Assembly: GCA_004293675.1 (NCBI GenBank)
Contig: READ01000023.1
Coordinates: 29,971-93,970, forward strand
Reading direction: 5' to 3'
DNA from: Betaproteobacteria bacterium
GTDB lineage: Bacteria > Pseudomonadota > Gammaproteobacteria > Burkholderiales > Casimicrobiaceae
Length of the DNA stretch: 64,000 bases
The position numbers and the translations under genes were made by a program. Numbering within the stretch: the stretch's first letter is position 1; every line of letters starts with the position of its first letter. Below, piece by piece: positions 35,327 through 43,499 of the stretch. Below the pieces are notes generated by a model that worked only from the letters and a program-made list of their open reading frames with translations, did no database searches and had not been told where the DNA came from.

Positions 35327-35360
35327 CTTTTTTTGACGCTGATTTACGCTGATTTGTTTC
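35327..35360. repeat. half element of the GACGCAGATT family (family A)
   Basis: TTTTTTTGACGCTGATTTACG followed by a second GCTGATTTG, eight bases after the acetyltransferase stop. Only the left arm is seen here. Confidence 0.6.
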
Positions 35361-35482
35361 TGCGACGAGATCCGCGTTTGTTGGGTGAAACACGGCCTCA
35401 AAACCGGTGCATCAGAGACACTTGAGTTCTTTCAATTAGGACGGTCGTCGACTCGCTCCGAGACACATTAATCACAAACACC

Positions 35483-36628
35483 ATGACTGAATCTCCTGTT
35501 CTATTTCGTACGGAATCCTGCGGCGGCGGCGATGGCCTGGAATTCGGCGATATGGCGATGCTCGCCGTAGGCATTGAGCCCGATGACGCCACGTTTCGTC
35601 CGCAAATTGGCGTCGTCACCCTCAATCGCCCAAAGCAACTTAATGCCTTGACCTTAGAGATGTGCTCGTTGATGCTTTCGCAATTGACCGCGTGGGCGAG
35701 TGACGACGCCATCGTTGCGGTGGTGTTGCAGGGCGCGGGTGAAAAGGGCTTTTGCGCGGGTGGCGACGTGGCCGAGGTGATTCGAAATGTGCGCGCTGGG
35801 GGCGAGACGCGCTTTGATTACGGCGATGAATTTTTCACCGTCGAATACGCGCTTGATCTGTTAATTCATCAGTTCCCGAAACCCATCGTCGCGCTCTCGC
35901 ATGGCGTGTGCATGGGCGGTGGTTTGGGTTTGATCGCGGGGGCGAGTCATCGCGTGTTTGCAACGAATTCGAAGATCGCGATGCCGGAAATTCACATCGG
36001 TTTATTTCCCGATGTGGCGGGCGGTTATTTTTTGAACCAGTTGCGGGATGGCGCGGGTCTACTCATGGCGCTCACGGGGCATTTGATTACGGCTGATGAC
36101 GCGCTCTCTGTTGGGCTAGCCGAGCACGTCATCGAATGGGAGACGATGCAAGCCGCAGTCGACGCAATGACGCGCGCTACGTGGAGCAACGACCCGGTAC
36201 AAAATCACCTCATGCTTTCGGCGCTGTTTGAGGATAGGGCAGTGCCAACGAATGACAGTGAACTTGCAAAGCGCGCTGACGCCACACGCGGACTCACGGC
36301 CACCGGCAGCGCACCGGAATTTCGTGATCAACTGGTTGCGCTGGCTGAGAGTGACGCCTATTTTTCAAGCGCCGCGAAAAATCTCTTGCAGGGTTCGCCC
36401 ACCGCAGCGCATGTGAGTTTTGAGTATTTGCGCCGCTCGAAAGATCGAACGGTCGACGACGTGCTAGCGCTCGATCTAATTTTGGCCAAACAATTTCAGC
36501 GTCACCACGATTTCACCGAAGGGGTGCGCGCGCTGCTGATCGACAAAGACAAAGCGCCGAAATGGTCGCCGGCGAGCTGGGCCGACGTTTCGCCGAAGTT
36601 AATCCATGCGCATTTCAGCGCAATTTAG
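35483..36628 (+). CDS. enoyl-CoA hydratase/isomerase family, 3-hydroxyisobutyryl-CoA hydrolase-like
   Basis: 381 residues, the length of 3-hydroxyisobutyryl-CoA hydrolases, which act in valine breakdown, rather than the roughly 260 of simple hydratases. Crotonase-fold landmarks are IGVVTLNRPKQLNALTLEM (about 50), GEKGFCAGGDVAEVIRN (about 90, oxyanion hole) and the diagnostic MPEIHIGLFPDVAGGYFL (about 165). The C-terminal extension ends with LIDKDKAPKWSPASW, also typical of the hydrolase group. It has its own upstream gap of 163 bases and no valine genes next to it. Confidence 0.85.
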   Translation: MTESPVLFRTESCGGGDGLEFGDMAMLAVGIEPDDATFRPQIGVVTLNRPKQLNALTLEMCSLMLSQLTAWASDDAIVAVVLQGAGEKGFCAGGDVAEVIRNVRAGGETRFDYGDEFFTVEYALDLLIHQFPKPIVALSHGVCMGGGLGLIAGASHRVFATNSKIAMPEIHIGLFPDVAGGYFLNQLRDGAGLLMALTGHLITADDALSVGLAEHVIEWETMQAAVDAMTRATWSNDPVQNHLMLSALFEDRAVPTNDSELAKRADATRGLTATGSAPEFRDQLVALAESDAYFSSAAKNLLQGSPTAAHVSFEYLRRSKDRTVDDVLALDLILAKQFQRHHDFTEGVRALLIDKDKAPKWSPASWADVSPKLIHAHFSAI

Positions 36629-36690
36629 GCCTGCTGAGTACGAAACGGCTGGGTCGATATCTCCACTACACGCAAGTCCCAGCCATCGCC

Positions 36691-36785
36691 GTTAATGCCC
36701 TGTGAAATAAGGGTCGCAGCGCTTTTTAAAACACTATTGATAGGTGCACTAATGTGTCTCAACGCCCTATTTCACAAGGCGTTAA
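36691..36785. repeat. paired-arm palindromic repeat (family B, best copy)
   Basis: Left arm 36691-36713 (TTAATGCCCTGTGAAATAAG and on) and right arm 36763-36785 are inverted repeats matching at about 20 of 23 positions, 49 bases apart. Each arm is itself partly palindromic. TTAA lies at both outer ends. It is the main content of the 299-base gap before the second BMP operon; the rest of the gap shows no gene. Confidence 0.8.
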
Positions 36786-36927
36786 GAGCTATTGCTAGGC
36801 AATGGCTCGATAAGCGAACAACGCTGCGTATCTGGCATCGCTTTTGCTCCAAAATAGTCGTCACGTCGCGATAGAAATTCTTTCAAAATCGTCGCGCTAA
36901 CCAATCACTCTAACCAAAAGGATTCAC

Positions 36928-37929
36928 ATGCTGCTACGTCGCCCTGTCCTCAAGGCGCTGCTCCTTGCTGCTGCCGCTCTGCTTGTCGCGCCCACTGTCA
37001 GTGTCGCGCAGGCCGCGAAAACCAAAGTCGCCGCCATCTACACCGTGCCTGTTGAACAGCAATGGGTATCGCGAATTCACAAAGCGCTCAACGCCGCCAA
37101 AGATCGCGGTGAGATTGAGTACGTGTTTTCGGAGAAAGTCGCGAACGCCGACTACGAGCGTGTGATGCGTGAATACGCCGAAAAAGGCAACACGTTCATC
37201 GTTGGTGAATCGTTCGCCGTCGAAGCTGCGGCGCGTAAAGTTGCGGCTGCGTATCCAAAAATTTCGTTCTTGATGGGCTCTAGCGGTAAGCCGCAAGCGC
37301 CCAATTTCAGTGTGTTTGACAATTTCATCCAAGAGCCCGCCTACCTCTCCGGCATGATCGCTGGCGCCATGACCAAAACCAACAAAATGGGCTTGGTCGG
37401 CGGCTATCCGATTCCAGAGGTTAACCGTTTGATGCACGCATTTATGGCGGGTGCCAAAGAAACCAACCCTAAGGTTGAGTTCTATGTGTCGTTCATCGGT
37501 TCATGGTTTGATCCACCTAAAGCAAAAGAAGCTGCGCTTTCGATGATCGCCAAGGGTGCCGACGTGATGTACGCCGAGCGCTTTGGTGTGTCTGATGCCG
37601 CCAAAGAAAAGGGCGTGCTGGCTATTGGCAACGTGATCAACACGCAGAAAGACTACCCTGACACCGTCGTCGCATCGGCCCTGTGGAACATGGAGCCAAC
37701 GATCGACACGGCCCTCAAGGCAGTTAAAGCGGGCAAGTTCAAGGCCGAAGACTACGGTCACTATTCGATGATGAAGCACAAGGGCTCTGAGCTCTCGCCA
37801 CTGGGTACGTTTGAAGCTAAGGTGCCCGCCAACATCAAGAAGGCTGTGGCCGACAAACAAGCTGCGATCCTGAGCGGTAAGTTCACGGTGAAGGTCAACG
37901 ACACAGAGCCTAAGTCGACGGCTAAATAA
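36928..37929 (+). CDS. BMP family ABC transporter substrate-binding protein (soluble)
   Basis: Periplasmic receptor of the second BMP transporter, 333 residues. The signal peptide (about 1-29) ends VSVAQA-A with no lipobox Cys, so the mature protein should be free in the periplasm, unlike the lipoprotein paralogue at 6272. BMP motifs are AAIYTVPVEQQWVSRIHKAL, FIVGESFAVEAAARK, NKMGLVGGYPIPEVNRLMHA and SFIGSWFDPPKAKEAA. AAAGG precedes the start. A 12-bp stem-loop and a family A repeat separate it from the ATPase gene. The linked codA and upp suggest a pyrimidine nucleoside or nucleobase ligand. Confidence 0.92.
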   Translation: MLLRRPVLKALLLAAAALLVAPTVSVAQAAKTKVAAIYTVPVEQQWVSRIHKALNAAKDRGEIEYVFSEKVANADYERVMREYAEKGNTFIVGESFAVEAAARKVAAAYPKISFLMGSSGKPQAPNFSVFDNFIQEPAYLSGMIAGAMTKTNKMGLVGGYPIPEVNRLMHAFMAGAKETNPKVEFYVSFIGSWFDPPKAKEAALSMIAKGADVMYAERFGVSDAAKEKGVLAIGNVINTQKDYPDTVVASALWNMEPTIDTALKAVKAGKFKAEDYGHYSMMKHKGSELSPLGTFEAKVPANIKKAVADKQAAILSGKFTVKVNDTEPKSTAK

Positions 37930-37937
37930 GTCGCGCT

Positions 37938-37972
37938 GGGATGGTTTTCTGCACTGCGCGGAAAACCATCCC
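37938..37972 (+). promoter_or_regulatory. stem-loop directly after the receptor gene
   Basis: GGGATGGTTTTC and GAAAACCATCCC form a perfect 12-bp stem with an 11-base loop, eight bases after the receptor stop. There is no T-run, so it looks more like an mRNA-stabilising or partial-attenuation hairpin than a full terminator, which would keep receptor mRNA more abundant than the rest of the operon. Confidence 0.65.
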
Positions 37973-38019
37973 TTGCATCGATCAGACTACCTCGTGGTTC
38001 GGATGAGAGCTTCGGCAGG

Positions 38020-38168
38020 TTTTTTTGACGCAGATTTCGCAGATTAAGTATTTGATTTCCGCAGATTTTTAGGTGGCCAGCCACGGTTTGATGGAACGAA
38101 ATCACTAGCCTAGCTCTCAGAAATCTGCGGCCATCCGCGTCCAATCCGCGCAAATCTGCGTCAAAAAA
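38020..38168. repeat. long inverted repeat of the GACGCAGATT family (family A)
   Basis: Left arm 38020-38069 (TTTTTTGACGCAGATTTCGC onward) and right arm 38121-38168 (AATCTGCGGCCATCCGCG onward to GCGTCAAAAAA) are approximate reverse complements. With the stem-loop at 37938 it fills most of the 333-base gap between receptor and ATPase genes inside the operon. Confidence 0.87.
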
Positions 38169-38262
38169 ATGCATGACTTGCCTATGCGCGGTGAACTACG
38201 GGCGCACGTCTAGCTCGGACTTGCAATCTAAGTCGTCGAACCCATCAGAAATCAATCTCGCT

Positions 38263-39807
38263 GTGACCGCCCTCTCCCTCCAACACATCAGTAAGCGATT
38301 CGGCAGCTTGATCGCCAATGACGACATTTCGCTCACACTTGGGCGCGGGGAAGTGCTGGCGCTTCTTGGAGAAAACGGTGCGGGAAAAAGCACCTTGATG
38401 AACATACTGTTTGGGCACTACGTGGCCGACAGTGGGTCCATCAGTGTGTTTGGTGAAACGTTGGTGCCTGGTAAACCGCAATTGGCGCTGGCGCGAGGCA
38501 TCGGCATGGTGCATCAACATTTCACGCTTGCAGACAATTTATCTGTGCTGGATAACGTGATGCTCGGCGCGCAATCCTTGCTGTCCTTGCGTTCGCAACG
38601 CACCGCAGCGCGCGAGCAGTTAAACGATTTGTCCCAACGCTTTGGGCTGACCGTGTCGCCCGATGCCGTGGTTCGAAATCTTTCCGTTGGAGAAAAGCAG
38701 CGCGTCGAAATTCTCAAGGCGCTCTATCGCGGTGCGAAGATTTTGATTCTTGATGAACCGACCTCGGTGCTTACGCCGCAAGAGGTCGAGCAGCTTTTTG
38801 GAACGCTTCGACACATGGTGGCGGAAGGTCTCTCGGTCATCTTCATTTCGCACAAACTCGACGAAGTGCTAGCAATTTCAACTCAAATCGCGGTGCTTCG
38901 ACAAGGGCGTTTGGTGCACGAATGCGCCGCCCGCGAAGCAACCAAAGAATCATTGGCACTTGCCATGGTCGGGCGCGATGTGAAGCGGGTCCAGCGAGCT
39001 GAAACGGACCACACAGCACCGAAATCGGTGGCGCTCAGTGTTCGCTCTCTTGCGCTGGCTCATGAGTCATCTCGCGTGGCGTTAAGCAACGTCACCTTCG
39101 ACGTCGCTGCGGGCGAGATTGTTGCTATTGCAGGCGTATCGGGCAATGGACAGCGATTGCTGGCCGACGGGTTGTCGGGACTCCATCGCGTTGCGACCGG
39201 ACAAATTTTGCTCAACGGCCGAGCTCAGACCATGGGCGCTCGCGCAGCGATTGACGCTGGTGTGGCTCGGATTCCCGAAGATCGACAACACGTCGGTGCA
39301 GTGGGCGACTTGTCGGTCTGGGAAAACGCGATGCTGCCGAGAACGCATGAAGCGCGGTTCTCAAAGCTCAGTTGGCTCAATCGCGGCGGCGCACGGCGCT
39401 ATACGGATGCCTTGGTGAAGCAATTCGACGTGCGGCTGTCGAGCATTGAGCAACCCATTCGCATGCTCTCGGGCGGCAATATGCAAAAGCTCATATTGGG
39501 CCGCGAGCTCGATGGCGCGCCGAGCGTGGTCATCGCCGCGCAGCCTACCTGGGGGCTGGATGTCGGCGCGGTATCGTTTGTACACGAGCAGCTTTTGAAT
39601 GCTCGCGCACGCGGCGCTGCGATCGTATTGATCTCTGAAGATTTGGATGAAGTGTTCGCGCTTGCGGATCGTATCGCCGTGATGTGCAACGGTCGGCTCA
39701 CCACAGCGCGCGATGCGACTGAGTGGAGCCTGCAATCGCTAGGGTTAGCCATGGCGGGGCACAGTGATAGTCAACCGAGTAAATTGGAAGCGCAGCATGC
39801 GACTTGA
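38263..39807 (+). CDS. BMP-type nucleoside ABC transporter, ATP-binding protein
   Basis: Two-domain ATPase, 514 residues from a GTG at 38263 (MTALSLQHISKRFG). The frame is open from an ATG at 38173, but that ATG lies at the edge of a repeat and its extra 30 residues look non-coding; the GTG lacks a strong ribosome site, so the start is moderately uncertain. Domain 1 has GENGAGKSTLMNILFG, LSVGEKQRVEILKAL and ILILDEPTSVLTPQEVE. Domain 2 has GVSGNGQRLLADGL and LSGGNMQKLILGRELDG. It is a close paralogue of the ATPase at 2706. It overlaps the next gene by 11 bases. Confidence 0.88.
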   Translation: MTALSLQHISKRFGSLIANDDISLTLGRGEVLALLGENGAGKSTLMNILFGHYVADSGSISVFGETLVPGKPQLALARGIGMVHQHFTLADNLSVLDNVMLGAQSLLSLRSQRTAAREQLNDLSQRFGLTVSPDAVVRNLSVGEKQRVEILKALYRGAKILILDEPTSVLTPQEVEQLFGTLRHMVAEGLSVIFISHKLDEVLAISTQIAVLRQGRLVHECAAREATKESLALAMVGRDVKRVQRAETDHTAPKSVALSVRSLALAHESSRVALSNVTFDVAAGEIVAIAGVSGNGQRLLADGLSGLHRVATGQILLNGRAQTMGARAAIDAGVARIPEDRQHVGAVGDLSVWENAMLPRTHEARFSKLSWLNRGGARRYTDALVKQFDVRLSSIEQPIRMLSGGNMQKLILGRELDGAPSVVIAAQPTWGLDVGAVSFVHEQLLNARARGAAIVLISEDLDEVFALADRIAVMCNGRLTTARDATEWSLQSLGLAMAGHSDSQPSKLEAQHAT

Positions 39808-40864
39808 AGTGCGCGCCAATCCCTCGGCGATGGCTACGCTGCTGGCGGGCGTGGGCGCGGTTGTTTTCACGCTCTTGGTGTGCGCCCTGCTGATTCTGTG
39901 GGCTAACGCCAATGTGTTTGCGGCTTACGGAGCCATTTTTCAAGGCGCGCTGGGATCGCAATTTGCGATTACCGAAACGCTGACCCGAGCGACGCCCTTG
40001 ATGCTCACCGGGCTCGCCGCCGCCGTGGCGTTTCGTGCGCGGCTCTACAACATCGGTGCCGAAGGGCAACTCTACTTCGGCGCGATGGCGGCGGTGGCCG
40101 CATCGGTAGCGATGAGCAATGAAGCCGGTGAGCTGGCGCTGCCCACATTCATCGCAATGCCGCTGATGATCGCTGCGGGCGCGGTGGCCGGTGCGGCGCT
40201 CTTATTGATTCCCACCCTACTCAAAACACGATTTAAAGTCGACGAGGTCGTCACTACGCTGCTGCTCAATTTCATCGCACTGCTCTTTGTATCGATGCTG
40301 CTCGACGGCCCGATGAAGGACCCAACCGCGATGGGATGGCCACAGTCTCGGGCGCTCTTGCCTGAGTTGGAGTTTGCGAAATTGGTGGAGCGCGGCCGCG
40401 TACATGTCGGTTTGCTGATCGCAATTGCGTTGGCTATTGTGCTTTGGATTGTGATTGGTTTCACTCGGTTCGGACTGTCAATCCGCGCGGTGGGTGCCAA
40501 CGCAAAGGCCGCTGAGTTTGCGGGTATTTCAGTCAACGCAACACTCATCAAGGTGGCGCTGCTGTCAGGCGCGCTGGCGGGCCTTGCCGGTGTGGGCGAA
40601 GTGGCCGGGCGCACCAGCTACGTCACGCTCGATATGTCGCCCGGCTATGGCTTTAGCGGCATCGTGATTGCCATGCTCGCTGCGCTCAATCCACTGGGTG
40701 TTGTCTTTGCGTCGGTCTTCGTTGGCGGCGCGATTGTGGGAGCGGATGCGATGAGCCGGGCGGTCAATGTGCCGACCTACATCGCCGACGTGATCGTGGC
40801 CACGGCGCTCATCGCCGTGTTGGTTGCGAGCTTACTCACTAAGTATCGGGTGCGTTGGAAATGA
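39797..40864 (+). CDS. BMP-type nucleoside ABC transporter, permease 1
   Basis: Inner-membrane permease of 355 residues. The N-terminus MRLEVRANPSAMATLLAG parallels that of the permease at 4222, and ARLYNIGAEGQLYFGAM (about 75) is the family landmark. GGAAG lies at 39786-39790 with the ATG at 39797, inside the ATPase gene. The stop overlaps the next ATG (ATGA). Its predicted hydrophobic segments include VFTLLVCALLILWANA and LLLNFIALLFVSMLL. Confidence 0.9.
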   Translation: MRLEVRANPSAMATLLAGVGAVVFTLLVCALLILWANANVFAAYGAIFQGALGSQFAITETLTRATPLMLTGLAAAVAFRARLYNIGAEGQLYFGAMAAVAASVAMSNEAGELALPTFIAMPLMIAAGAVAGAALLLIPTLLKTRFKVDEVVTTLLLNFIALLFVSMLLDGPMKDPTAMGWPQSRALLPELEFAKLVERGRVHVGLLIAIALAIVLWIVIGFTRFGLSIRAVGANAKAAEFAGISVNATLIKVALLSGALAGLAGVGEVAGRTSYVTLDMSPGYGFSGIVIAMLAALNPLGVVFASVFVGGAIVGADAMSRAVNVPTYIADVIVATALIAVLVASLLTKYRVRWK

Positions 40865-41784
40865 CAGATTTCATTGCGATGTTGGCTGATGCAGATTTTT
40901 GGGTGGCAGTGCTTCGGATTGCTACGCCACTCATTTTTGGCACGCTCGGCGTGCTGCTTTGCGAACGCGCGGGCGTATTGAATTTGGGCATAGAAGGCAT
41001 CATGGTGTTTGGTGCGTTTGCCGGTTGGTTAACTGTCTACGCAGGCGCTGGGTTGTGGGTTGGCGTGTTGGCTGCAGCGCTTGCAGGCGCGGCGTTTGGC
41101 GCTCTGCACTCACTGCTTGTCGTTCGGTTGCCGCTGTCGCAGCATGTGGCCGGCTTGGGCATCACGCTCCTGGCAACGAGCCTCGCGTATTACGCCTACC
41201 GACTCGGTTTTCCGAAGGTCGATTCGCCACCCAAGATCGAGGCGTTTCAAGCGATGAATTGGTTGCCCGTTCCAATACTTGCCGAGCAAACACCGCTCAC
41301 GCTCTTGGCCCTCGTACTGGTGCCGCTGATTGCGTACGTGCTGTATCGAACACCGATTGGATTGGCGCTTCGGGCGGTCGGAGAGAACCCGCACGCCGTT
41401 GAATCACAAGGTATCGATGTGATTCGTCTGCGCACGGGCGCGGTGATCGCTGGCAGCGCATTGATGGGCGTGGCCGGCGCATTTTTGACGCTGGCTGCAT
41501 TCAATTCGTTTTTCTTCAATATGGTCAACGGTCGCGGTTGGATTTGCGTCGCGCTGGTGGTCTTTGCGAGCTGGCGGCCGGGCAAGGCACTTTTAGGGGC
41601 GCTCTTGTTTGCATTTTTCGATGCTGCGCAGCTTCGTTTGCAGCAGTCGGGCGGCGGCGCGCTGCCCTACCAGCTCTACTTGATGTTGCCGTACTTGTTA
41701 TCGATCGTTGCGCTGGTCATCGCGGCGCGAAAGGCCGCATACCCGCAAGCTTTGATGCAGCCCTACGTGAAGGGTGCGCGCTAG
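40861..41784 (+). CDS. BMP-type nucleoside ABC transporter, permease 2
   Basis: Second permease, 307 residues, starting at the ATGA overlap. The landmark GVLNLGIEGIMVFGAF is at about 40, with eight or so hydrophobic segments and a late VNGRGWICVALVVFASW parallel to the permease at 5274. With its partner it completes the second transporter. The Na/phosphate symporter gene follows after 26 bases. Confidence 0.9.
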   Translation: MTDFIAMLADADFWVAVLRIATPLIFGTLGVLLCERAGVLNLGIEGIMVFGAFAGWLTVYAGAGLWVGVLAAALAGAAFGALHSLLVVRLPLSQHVAGLGITLLATSLAYYAYRLGFPKVDSPPKIEAFQAMNWLPVPILAEQTPLTLLALVLVPLIAYVLYRTPIGLALRAVGENPHAVESQGIDVIRLRTGAVIAGSALMGVAGAFLTLAAFNSFFFNMVNGRGWICVALVVFASWRPGKALLGALLFAFFDAAQLRLQQSGGGALPYQLYLMLPYLLSIVALVIAARKAAYPQALMQPYVKGAR

Positions 41785-41810
41785 TCGATCCCGCGATAAA
41801 CTGCATCACG

Positions 41811-43499
41811 ATGACTTCACTTCTCAATTTGCTCGCTGGCATCGCGCTGCTGGTATGGGGCACCTACCTCGTGCGATCAAGCATGCTTCGCGTGTACGGC
41901 GCGGAACTTCGGCGGTTTTTAACTCAGAGCGCGAATAACCGCTTTGTCGCGCTTTTTGCGGGTCTGGCTGTTACCGGTTTGCTGCAAAGCTCAACCGCCA
42001 CTGCACTTTTGACCACCTCATTCAGCGGTAGCGGATTTATCGCCACGCATTCAGCATTGGCCATCATGCTGGGAGCAGACGTGGGCACCGCTCTGGCAGC
42101 GCTGTTTCTGTCGCGTGACTTAACGGCGGTTTCGTCGCTGCTGATTTTTGTAGGCGTCGTGGTGTTTTTGAGTAAGCAGCGGACGCTCGCTGAGCATTGG
42201 GGACGCTTTGCCATCGGACTCGGTTTGATGATGCACGCGCTGCACATGGTCGTAGCCGCCACTAAGCCGTTGACGCAAAACGCTGGCGCGAAGGCGTTGT
42301 TCGGAAGCATCTCTGGCGATCCGCTGCTCGACGTGGTCGTTGCGGCGGCCTTCGCGGTCGTGGCCTATTCGAGTTTGGCGGTGGTGTTGTTAACTTCAGC
42401 GCTCACGGCGTCGCAAGTGATTGGTCTCGACACCGCCATTGCGCTGGTGCTGGGTGCCAACATCGGCAGCGGTGTGCTCGCAGTGCTGATGACACTCAAA
42501 GCAAAACCAGACGTACGACGGGTACCGCTGGGCAACTTGCTATTTAAGCTTTTGGGTGCAGCGCTGATATTGCCGTTGCTAAGCTACTTTGCTACTGCCC
42601 TGAGCGCGCAAGCAATCGCTCCTGCCTTCGCCGTAATCCTTTTTCATTTGGCATTCAACGTTGCGCTTGCGATCATTGGCATCGCCCTCGTGCAACCGAT
42701 GGCACGTCTCACTGAAAAACTACTACCGAGGCAAAGCGAAGCTATCGAAGACAGCGCGCAACCCAAGTACCTCGACTCGCAAACGCTGACAACACCGTCA
42801 TTGGCACTGGCCAACGCGTCACGCGAGGCGCTACGCGTGGGTGATTTTGTTGAGCAGATGTTGGCGAGCCTCGGCCGCTTGATTCGCGACCAAGACAGAG
42901 CCGCAGCCGAATACGTCAAAAACCTCGATGACACGGTCGATTCGCTCTACAAAGCGATCAAACTCTATCTGACGAAAGTTAGCCGCACACCGATGACCGA
43001 AGCCGAGAGTCGGCGCTGGACGGACATCATTTCATTCACGATCAACCTTGAGCAGGTCGGCGACATCATCGAAAAGAGCTCGAACGATGTGGTGCAAAAG
43101 AACATTGATCGGCAACGCAGTTTTTCCCCCGCAGGCTTGGCCGAACTCGTCGACTTGCATGAGCGGCTCAGAGTCAATCTGGGCTTAGCGATGAATGTGT
43201 TTCTCAACAATGACGTTCAGGACGCTCAGCGTTTAGTCGAAGAAAAAGTAAAGTTTCGCGAATTAGAAATGGTCAACTACGAGCGCCACCTGGCGCGGCT
43301 GGCCGATCAAACGGTGCAGAGCCTTGAGACCAGCTCGCTGCATCTGGATTTGATGCGCGATCTGAAGCGCATCAATTCACATTTCTGCTCAGTCGCGTAT
43401 CCGATCCTTGAGGCGGCGGGCGTGTTATCAGAAAGTCGACTCAGAAAGGTGTCGCATGACCGCGACATCACCGTTATGGAGGCGCAGCGCGATGCTTGA
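41811..43499 (+). CDS. Na/Pi cotransporter family protein with PhoU-like domain
   Basis: 562-residue membrane protein of the NptA/PNaS family, expected to move phosphate with sodium. The N-terminal half (about 1-300) carries two inverted Na_Pi repeats, seen in GLLQSSTATALLTTSFSGSG (QSST motif, about 50-70) and ALVLGANIGSGVLAVLM. The C-terminal half (about 320-560) is soluble and helical with PhoU-like features (LEQVGDIIEKSSNDVVQKNI). The ATG at 41811 is chosen because upstream in-frame residues fall in permease 2. It overlaps codA by eight bases, placing a phosphate carrier inside the nucleobase operon. Direction of phosphate flow cannot be read. Confidence 0.88.
   Translation: MTSLLNLLAGIALLVWGTYLVRSSMLRVYGAELRRFLTQSANNRFVALFAGLAVTGLLQSSTATALLTTSFSGSGFIATHSALAIMLGADVGTALAALFLSRDLTAVSSLLIFVGVVVFLSKQRTLAEHWGRFAIGLGLMMHALHMVVAATKPLTQNAGAKALFGSISGDPLLDVVVAAAFAVVAYSSLAVVLLTSALTASQVIGLDTAIALVLGANIGSGVLAVLMTLKAKPDVRRVPLGNLLFKLLGAALILPLLSYFATALSAQAIAPAFAVILFHLAFNVALAIIGIALVQPMARLTEKLLPRQSEAIEDSAQPKYLDSQTLTTPSLALANASREALRVGDFVEQMLASLGRLIRDQDRAAAEYVKNLDDTVDSLYKAIKLYLTKVSRTPMTEAESRRWTDIISFTINLEQVGDIIEKSSNDVVQKNIDRQRSFSPAGLAELVDLHERLRVNLGLAMNVFLNNDVQDAQRLVEEKVKFRELEMVNYERHLARLADQTVQSLETSSLHLDLMRDLKRINSHFCSVAYPILEAAGVLSESRLRKVSHDRDITVMEAQRDA

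Noticed and set aside
38173..38262. Upstream ATG for the second BMP ATPase
   Set aside because: It lies at the edge of a family A repeat and the extra 30 residues look non-coding.
41538..41810. Extended start of the Na/Pi symporter
   Set aside because: The added residues are a shifted frame inside permease 2.
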